A stretch of 10,856 nt of DNA from F1-20-MAGs119 sp040401695 (GTDB taxonomy: Bacteria; Actinomycetota; Acidimicrobiia; Acidimicrobiales; Ilumatobacteraceae), in assembly GCA_040401695.1 (NCBI GenBank), contig JBBANY010000079.1, forward strand, positions 1 to 10,856. The letters are read 5' to 3'. The first letter of the stretch is position 1. Each line of letters starts with the position of its first letter. The notes under the pieces were generated by a model. The model was given only the letters and a program-made list of their open reading frames with translations. It did no database searches and was not told where the DNA came from. Positions 6,366-10,856 of this stretch are shown piece after piece. The position numbers and the translations under genes were made by a program.

Positions 6366-7487
6366 TCAAGCGCCGGTGATTGCGGCGAAGGCCTCGTCGA
6401 ACTTGGCTTCTTCTTCTTCGGCGAGCGCACCCCAACTCTGCAGACGTGCGACCGTCGCCTCGTCGGGGAACAACAGCGGATCCTCGGCAAGCGCCGCGGC
6501 TTCGCCGCCCATCTTCACGAGTTCGTCCTGGACGCCCTTGACCGGCGACATGTACTGCACGTAGGCGGTGATCTTCGCCGCGTTCACCGGGTCGTACACG
6601 TAGTCCATCCACTTGGCGACGGCGTCGGCGTTCTCCGAGCCCTTGACCCAGATCATGGTGTCGAACCAGCTGGTCGCACCTTCTTCGGGAACGATGAACT
6701 TCACGTCGGGGTTGTCCTTCGTCAGCTGCAGGACGTCACCCGACCACGCGACACAGGCCGCGAAGTTGCCGGCGCTCAGGTCGTCGACGTAGTCGTTGCC
6801 GGTGAAGGCGCGGATCTGGCCGTCGTTCTTGGCCTTCTCGACCTTGTCAAAGGCCTCGGCGGCCTCGTCGAACGTGGTGATCTGCGAGATGTTCTTGCCC
6901 AGGCCCATGAGGACGAGGCCCATCGTGTCGCGCATCTCGGTGAGCATGCCGATCTTGCCCTTGAATTCGGGGGCGAAGAGGTCCTCGACGCTCTTCAGCT
7001 CACGTCCGGTCGTCTTCATGTTGTAGGCGATCCCCGCAACACCCGTCTGCCACGGCAGGTTGTATTCCTGGTCCTTGTCCCAGGGTTGGCCCTTCAAGTC
7101 GTCGCGCAGGTTGGCGATGTTCGGGATCTTGTCGACGGGCAGCTTCTGTGCCCAGCCCAACTGCACGAAGCGCGCCGCCATCCAGAACGTGGGGGCGATG
7201 ATGTCGGGATCGATCTTGTCGCCCTTCGACAGCAACGGCTGCACTTTCGCGAAGTATTCGTTGTTGTCGTTGTAGGCCTCGGTGTACTTCAACGACACGC
7301 CACTCGCCTCTTGGAAGAGCTTCACGGTCTCTTCGTCGATGTAGAGGGGCCAGTTCTCGAAGAAGAGCGAGTTGCCGCCACCGTCGTCACCACCGCAAGC
7401 GGCGAGAAGCGCCGGAAGGGACAGTGCACCGGCACCGGCCATGCCGGAACGGATGAGGAACTGACGACGATTCAACTTGCCTGCCAT
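6366..7487 (-). CDS. potD: Polyamine-binding lipoprotein, PotD type, Tat-exported
   Basis: A 373-residue extracytoplasmic substrate-binding protein. The N-terminus has a twin-arginine motif (NRRQFLIR, Arg7-Arg8), a hydrophobic stretch and a lipobox LAAC at 28-31, so it should be exported folded by Tat and anchored through Cys31. A Gly/Asp-rich linker (CGGDDGGGNS) follows. The mature part opens with LFFENWPLYID, the place of the conserved NW segment of PotD/PotF proteins, and has an AVAWSGDV stretch near the second-lobe hinge, where PotD-type proteins carry ligand-contact aromatics. This marks the spermidine/putrescine clan of family 1 binding proteins; the exact polyamine is not decided. The ATG at 7487 has a strong GAAAGG site (7495-7500) seven bases upstream. 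That and the 51-bp gap after the ATPase gene suggest higher expression of this subunit. Confidence 0.92.
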   Translation of the reverse strand: MAGKLNRRQFLIRSGMAGAGALSLPALLAACGGDDGGGNSLFFENWPLYIDEETVKLFQEASGVSLKYTEAYNDNNEYFAKVQPLLSKGDKIDPDIIAPTFWMAARFVQLGWAQKLPVDKIPNIANLRDDLKGQPWDKDQEYNLPWQTGVAGIAYNMKTTGRELKSVEDLFAPEFKGKIGMLTEMRDTMGLVLMGLGKNISQITTFDEAAEAFDKVEKAKNDGQIRAFTGNDYVDDLSAGNFAACVAWSGDVLQLTKDNPDVKFIVPEEGATSWFDTMIWVKGSENADAVAKWMDYVYDPVNAAKITAYVQYMSPVKGVQDELVKMGGEAAALAEDPLLFPDEATVARLQSWGALAEEEEAKFDEAFAAITGA

Positions 7488-7538
7488 GGTTCTGCCTTTC
7501 TCGCGGGTTGTTGAGAGATTATTCGGGTTGGACGGCGC

Positions 7539-8720
7539 CTAGAGCGACGCCTCGATCGAGTCGACGTTGGTGGTGGTGGCTCCGGCGATGCTCGGCCAGC
7601 CGTCGAGCACGAACGGAGCGTCGGCGTTCCACGACAACCAAACGGTCGAATCGGGTCGCAGGAACGGGAGGTCGGCCTCACCCGACACCAAGGCGGTGAC
7701 CTCGGTGTCGTTCGCCAGTCGCGCCACCACGCGCACCGAGGCACCCTGGAACACGATGTCGGTGACCGTCGCGGCGAGCGACTCGCCCGCGGGTTGGGTC
7801 GCCGAGACGTGCAAATGTTCGGGACGCAGCATGACGGTGACCTGCTCGCCGGGCGTCAACGCGACGTCGGCGTTCACATGGTCGGACTTGACCGTGATCC
7901 GACCACCACCCCAGAAATCGAACGATGCACCCGCGGAATCGCCCTGTGCCACGACGGCGGGCAAAAGATTCGCCGAGCCGATGAAGCCGGCGACGAACAG
8001 CGACTGGGGGCGCTTGTAGATGTCGGTGGCGGTGCCGATCTGTTCCACGACGCCCTGGCTCATGACGGCGATGCGGTCGCTCATCGTCAGTGCCTCGCCC
8101 TGGTCGTGGGTCACGAAGACGAAAGTGATCTCGACCTCGCGCTGGATGCGCTTCAATTCGATCTGCATCGCCTCGCGCAGCTTCAGGTCGAGCGCCGCAA
8201 GCGGCTCGTCGAGGAGCAGGGCGCTCGGGTAGTTGACGAGCGCGCGGGCCAGTGCGACGCGTTGCTGCTGACCACCCGACAGCTGCGCCGGACGGCGATT
8301 GGCGAATTCGGACAGACGCACGACGTCGAGCATGTCGCCGACGCGCTTCTTGATTTCAGCCTCGTCGAGTTTCTTGCTGCGCGGCCCGAAGGCGATATTG
8401 TCGGCAACGGTCATGTGCGGGAACAGCGCGTACTGCTGAAAGACCGTGTTGACGTTGCGCTTGTAGGGCGGCACCGTCGAGACGTCGACGCCCTCGAGGA
8501 GCACCCTGCCCGACGACGGCTGCTCGAAGCCGGCGATCATCTTCAAGGTGGTGGTTTTGCCGCAGCCCGACGGGCCCAGCATCGCGAAGAACTCACCGCG
8601 CCCGATGGAGAAGTCGGCATTGTCGACGGCGACGAACGATCCGTATTGCTTGCGCACCTGGTCGAGGCGAATGACGTTGCCCGTCGCCCCATCCGTGGCC
8701 GGCGAAGCGTCGCCGCTCAC
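7539..8720 (-). CDS. potA: Polyamine ABC transporter ATP-binding protein, PotA type
   Basis: A 393-residue ATPase that powers the importer at the cytoplasmic face. Walker A GPSGCGKT is at residues 49-56, the Q loop FQQ at 94-96, signature LSGGQQQR at 147-154, Walker B LLLDEP at 168-173, the D loop ALD at 176-178 and the switch His205. Residues from about 235 to 370 form the TOBE-type C-terminal domain of PotA/MalK/CysA-class ATPases (VMLRPEHL, VFQGASVRVVARL). A short Thr/Ala-rich tail follows. It is the first gene of the leftward transporter set. The GTG at 8720 follows GAGAGGG (8728-8734) at seven bases. A TACGCT element on the minus strand (8751-8756) could be its -10 box. It diverges from the Lrp/AsnC regulator across 60 bp, which suggests control by that regulator. 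Confidence 0.93.
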   Translation of the reverse strand: MSGDASPATDGATGNVIRLDQVRKQYGSFVAVDNADFSIGRGEFFAMLGPSGCGKTTTLKMIAGFEQPSSGRVLLEGVDVSTVPPYKRNVNTVFQQYALFPHMTVADNIAFGPRSKKLDEAEIKKRVGDMLDVVRLSEFANRRPAQLSGGQQQRVALARALVNYPSALLLDEPLAALDLKLREAMQIELKRIQREVEITFVFVTHDQGEALTMSDRIAVMSQGVVEQIGTATDIYKRPQSLFVAGFIGSANLLPAVVAQGDSAGASFDFWGGGRITVKSDHVNADVALTPGEQVTVMLRPEHLHVSATQPAGESLAATVTDIVFQGASVRVVARLANDTEVTALVSGEADLPFLRPDSTVWLSWNADAPFVLDGWPSIAGATTTNVDSIEASL

Positions 8721-8742
8721 CTCGTGTCCCTCTCCCCAGACA

Positions 8743-8772
8743 TTGGGTCGAGCGTAACACCGGGCGTACGAT
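8743..8772 (+). promoter_or_regulatory. Putative promoter of the Lrp/AsnC regulator gene
   Basis: TTGGGT (8743-8748) and TACGAT (8767-8772) are 18 bp apart and resemble a -35/-10 pair. The -10 box ends eight bases before the ATG at 8781, so the message would be almost leaderless. It lies in the 60-bp spacer shared with the start of the potA-type gene, whose own possible -10 (TACGCT, minus strand, 8751-8756) falls inside this element. The two promoters would therefore overlap. Confidence 0.45.
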
Positions 8773-8780
8773 CACCCGTG

Positions 8781-9263
8781 ATGACAGATTCGTCAGCGTC
8801 CACGTCTCAGAGCGGACCCGTGCGCCTCGATGCCACCGACCAGCGCATCATCGAACAACTTCAGGCCGACGGACGTCTCCCCTACACGCAGCTCGGTGCC
8901 GCTGTCGGCTTGTCGGAGGCGGCAGTGCGCCAGCGGGTTCAGCGTCTCATCACGAGCGGCGTCATCCAGGTTGCAGCGGTCACCAACCCGTTGATGGTTG
9001 GCCGCCGCCGCATGGCGTTGATCGGCATCTCCACGACGGGGCCCACCGACGGCATCGCTGACATGCTGCGCGCGATCGACACGATCGAGTACCTGGTGGT
9101 CACCGCGGGGAAATACGACTTTCTCGCCGAGGTCGTGGTGCGTGACGAGTCGGAACTTCTTTCGGTCACCAACGCGATACGCGCCGTTCACGGTGTCGTC
9201 ACGACCGAGACCTTCGTCTATCTCGACATCGCCAAACAGACGTATACATACGGCGTTCACTGA
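8781..9263 (+). CDS. Lrp/AsnC family transcriptional regulator
   Basis: A 160-residue DNA-binding regulator. Residues 16-66 form the AsnC-type winged helix-turn-helix (LDATDQRIIEQLQADGR, then recognition helix SEAAVRQRVQRL at 45-56). Residues from about 78 to 155 form the RAM ligand-binding domain, with the alternating strands ALIGIST, YLVVTAGKYDFLAEVVV and ETFVYLDI. Such proteins form dimers to octamers and respond to amino acids. It sits between the transporter operon (divergent) and the aldehyde dehydrogenase gene (convergent), with alanine dehydrogenase one gene further. In mycobacteria the Lrp-type AldR controls the neighbouring ald gene, so an alanine-sensing role is a reasonable guess. 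I use ATG 8781; GTG 8778 directly before it is equally possible. Reading frame continues open far upstream, but that part is antisense to potA. Confidence 0.92.
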   Translation: MTDSSASTSQSGPVRLDATDQRIIEQLQADGRLPYTQLGAAVGLSEAAVRQRVQRLITSGVIQVAAVTNPLMVGRRRMALIGISTTGPTDGIADMLRAIDTIEYLVVTAGKYDFLAEVVVRDESELLSVTNAIRAVHGVVTTETFVYLDIAKQTYTYGVH

Positions 9264-9269
9264 ACGCCG
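9251..9269. terminator. Bidirectional hairpin between convergent genes
   Basis: CGGCGTTCA and TGAACGCCG are perfect inverted repeats around a single C. In practice this gives a 7-bp GC-rich stem with a five-base loop. The repeat spans the regulator's stop codon (9261-9263) and lies 20 bp from the aldehyde dehydrogenase stop (9289-9291). The position between convergent stops fits a shared terminator. There is no T tract on either strand, so termination strength is uncertain. Confidence 0.6.
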
Positions 9270-9288
9270 GAATCGGGGGTACGGCGTC

Positions 9289-10713
9289 TCAGCTGTCGAG
9301 GTTTGCCATCACGTGCTTCACGCGCGTGTAGTCCTCGAGCGAGTAGGCCGACAGATCCTTGCCGTATCCCGACTTCTTGAAGCCCCCGTGCGGCATCTCT
9401 GCGACCACGGGAATGTGGGTGTTGATCCACACACAGCCGAAGTCGAGCCGCTTGGCCATCCGCATCGCGCGACCGAAGTCCTTCGTCCACACCGACGACG
9501 CAAGGCCGTACTCGACCCCATTCGCCCAGCGCACGGCTTCGTCTTCGTCGCTGAACTGCTGCACGGTCAGCACCGGCCCGAAGATCTCGTTCTGGATCAT
9601 CTCGTCGTTCTGCTTCAGGTCCGCGACGACGGTCGGTGAGTAGAAGTAACCGTCACCCGACACCTTGCTGCCACCCGTGGTGACGCGCGCATGCGAGGGT
9701 GCGCGCTCGACGAAGCCCGCGACGCGCGTGAGTTGGTTCACGTTGTTGAGCGGGCCGTAGAGAACGTCGTCGGTGGGCTGCCCGGTCTTCGATGCAGCCA
9801 CGGCCTCGGTGAGCGCCGCGACGAAGTCCGAGTACACCCGCGGCGCGGCAAGCACGCGCGTCGCGGCCGTGCAGTCCTGCCCCGCATTGAATAGGCCCGC
9901 GGTTGCGATGCCCGCGGCGGCCGCCTCGATGTCGGCGTCGTCGAACACCACGACAGGGGCCTTGCCACCGAGTTCGAGGTGCACACGCTTGAGGCTCGCC
10001 GCAGCAGCCTGCGCGACTTCCATACCGGCGCGGACGCTGCCCGTCACCGACACGAGGCTCGGTGTCGGATGCGACACCATCGAACGGCCCGTGTCGCGGT
10101 CACCGCAGATGACGTTGAAGACACCTGGCGGCAGGAACTCTGCCGCAATCTCGGCGAGGATCGTCGTCGTGGCGGGTGTGGTGTCCGACGGCTTCAGGAC
10201 GATGCTGTTCCCCGCTGCGATCGCCGGTGCGAACTTCCACACCGCCATCATCATCGGGTAGTTCCACGGCGCCACCTGCGCGCAGACGCCGACGGGCTCG
10301 CGGCGGATCATCGACGTCATGTTGCGCATGTACTCGCCGGTGCTCTTGCCCTCGAGGTGACGGGCCGCGCCGGCAAAGAAACGGATCTGGTCGACCATCG
10401 GCGGGATCTCCTCGCTCGTGGTCAGACTCACGGGCTTGCCGGTGTTCTCGACTTCGGCGGCGATCAGGTCGCCCGCACGTGCCTCGATTGCGTCGGCGAT
10501 ACGGAACAAGGCGAGCGAGCGCTCCGACGGCGTCGAGTCGCGCCACACCTCGAAACCGGCCTCGGCGGCGGCCATCGCCGCATCGACGTCTGCTTCACGC
10601 GAAAGCGCGGCCTTCGCGTACGCCTTGCCGGTGGCGGGATTGATGACGTCCGTCGTCTCGCCGTTCTTTGCATCGACAAATTGACCGTTGATGAAGTTCC
10701 TGAAGGACTGCAT
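9289..10713 (-). CDS. patD: Gamma-aminobutyraldehyde dehydrogenase (PatD type)
   Basis: A 474-residue NAD-dependent aldehyde dehydrogenase, expected to oxidise 4-aminobutyraldehyde (from putrescine) to GABA in the cytoplasm. The oxyanion asparagine Asn151 (APWNYP), cofactor lysine 174 (VLKPSD), TGS near 224-226, general base Glu247 (LELGG) and nucleophile Cys281 (NAGQDC) are all present. The C-terminal MPHGGFKKSGYGKDLSAYS stretch and GLEDYT-like SLEDYT strongly resemble E. coli PatD (YdcW), and the length fits. The polyamine transporter next door supports this substrate; betaine aldehyde dehydrogenase is the main alternative. I chose the ATG at 10713, which has AGGA (10721-10724) seven bases upstream. 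A TTG at 10734 would merely extend through the ribosome-binding site. It diverges from alanine dehydrogenase across 41 bp. Confidence 0.9.
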   Translation of the reverse strand: MQSFRNFINGQFVDAKNGETTDVINPATGKAYAKAALSREADVDAAMAAAEAGFEVWRDSTPSERSLALFRIADAIEARAGDLIAAEVENTGKPVSLTTSEEIPPMVDQIRFFAGAARHLEGKSTGEYMRNMTSMIRREPVGVCAQVAPWNYPMMMAVWKFAPAIAAGNSIVLKPSDTTPATTTILAEIAAEFLPPGVFNVICGDRDTGRSMVSHPTPSLVSVTGSVRAGMEVAQAAAASLKRVHLELGGKAPVVVFDDADIEAAAAGIATAGLFNAGQDCTAATRVLAAPRVYSDFVAALTEAVAASKTGQPTDDVLYGPLNNVNQLTRVAGFVERAPSHARVTTGGSKVSGDGYFYSPTVVADLKQNDEMIQNEIFGPVLTVQQFSDEDEAVRWANGVEYGLASSVWTKDFGRAMRMAKRLDFGCVWINTHIPVVAEMPHGGFKKSGYGKDLSAYSLEDYTRVKHVMANLDS

Positions 10714-10733
10714 GTCGTCATCCTGCCACAGCA

Positions 10734-10745
10734 ATACGTGTGTAT
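10734..10745. promoter_or_regulatory. Inverted repeat ATAC-N4-GTAT in the patD/ald spacer, possible operator
   Basis: ATAC-GTGT-GTAT is an inverted repeat that overlaps the start of the ald -10 element and lies just upstream of the patD ribosome-binding site. A regulator bound here could control both divergent genes, and the Lrp/AsnC protein is the nearest candidate. The arms are only four bases, so chance is a real possibility. Confidence 0.3.
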
Positions 10746-10748
10746 AAA
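10743..10748 (+). promoter_or_regulatory. -10 element of the alanine dehydrogenase gene
   Basis: TATAAA stands out in a short AT-rich stretch and ends six bases before the ATG at 10755, leaving no room for a ribosome-binding site. This is the clearest leaderless-type promoter in the window. No good -35 hexamer is visible at 16-18 bp, which may mean activator dependence. Confidence 0.6.
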
Positions 10749-10754
10749 TAGGTC

Positions 10755-10856
10755 ATGACACAGGCGATCAAGACCGTCGGCGTTCCTCGCGAGATCAAGG
10801 AATCCGAGGGACGGGTCGCCCTCACGCCCGACGGCGTCCGCGAACTCGAACGACTC
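10755..10856 (+). CDS. ald: Alanine dehydrogenase, N-terminal fragment (runs off the window)
   Basis: Only the first 34 codons are present; the gene continues past the right edge. They contain VGVPREIKESEGRVALTP (residues 8-25), the hallmark start of alanine dehydrogenases, with Arg20 in the place of the pyruvate-binding arginine. The enzyme would reversibly deaminate L-alanine to pyruvate and ammonia with NAD. The N-terminal domain of transhydrogenase subunit PntA looks similar, but PREIK and VALTP favour Ald. The neighbouring patD and polyamine importer suggest it recycles alanine formed by a pyruvate-dependent putrescine aminotransferase. The promoter appears leaderless. Confidence 0.82.
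   Translation, partial: MTQAIKTVGVPREIKESEGRVALTPDGVRELERL

Noticed and set aside
6347..6490. Upstream start of the PotB-type permease inside the binding-protein gene
   Set aside because: The added stretch is a basic, low-complexity shadow of the PotD-type C-terminus. GTG 6346 lies 19 bp after that gene's stop.
5222..7514. Long plus-strand open frames opposite the permease and binding-protein genes
   Set aside because: They mirror well-supported genes with motifs on the minus strand, and their translations are His/Arg/Asp-rich without a fold signature.
7488..7538. Possible internal promoter for the potD-type gene (TAATCT on the minus strand near 7516-7521)
   Set aside because: There is no matching -35 box and the short gap is ordinary within an operon. 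The strong ribosome-binding site explains high expression well enough.
7794..8780. A long in-frame extension upstream of the Lrp/AsnC gene (apparent 489-residue protein)
   Set aside because: This part is antisense to the potA-type gene and has no recognisable domain. The regulator begins naturally at ATG 8781 with a promoter just before it.

Overview
The window is high-GC DNA (roughly 60-65% by eye) with densely packed genes, many GTG starts and several probable leaderless promoters. It also carries a DUF3499-family gene, a family I know only from Actinobacteria. I read it as a chromosomal segment of an actinobacterium, possibly of the Acidimicrobiia; the class is a guess. I see no phage, insertion sequence, CRISPR array or other sign of recent transfer, and no gene-free stretch longer than 300 bases.

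Left part (1-2886), housekeeping and orphan genes. A choline-kinase/APH-type phosphotransferase (minus) and a stand-alone ABC ATPase (plus) diverge from a 25-bp spacer. The ATPase converges, with a 20-bp overlap, on an SRPBCC-fold protein. That gene follows a DUF3499 gene closely on the minus strand, and a tRNA-Val(CAC) lies just upstream of the pair.

Middle (2916-8720), one long leftward gene set on the minus strand: ABC ATPase (PotA type), Tat-exported lipoprotein binding protein (PotD type), two permeases (PotB and PotC types), a D-2-hydroxyacid dehydrogenase and a membrane-anchored J-domain protein. Spacings of 7-51 bp suggest one operon, with the last gene less certain. The first four genes form a complete polyamine-type (putrescine/spermidine) importer.

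Right part (8721-10856). An Lrp/AsnC regulator diverges from the transporter operon. It converges on a gamma-aminobutyraldehyde dehydrogenase (PatD type), with a hairpin between the two stop codons. An alanine dehydrogenase gene, cut by the window edge, diverges from the aldehyde dehydrogenase.

Together the right two-thirds looks like a putrescine uptake and catabolism locus. Putrescine enters through PotABCD. A putrescine:pyruvate aminotransferase (not in the window) would make 4-aminobutyraldehyde and alanine. PatD would oxidise the aldehyde to GABA, and alanine dehydrogenase would return alanine to pyruvate and ammonia. The Lrp/AsnC protein is the obvious candidate regulator. No gene here is clearly a new system. 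The most interesting points are the alanine-recycling logic, the hydroxyacid dehydrogenase inside the transporter operon, and the J-domain protein with an apparently extracytoplasmic cysteine domain.
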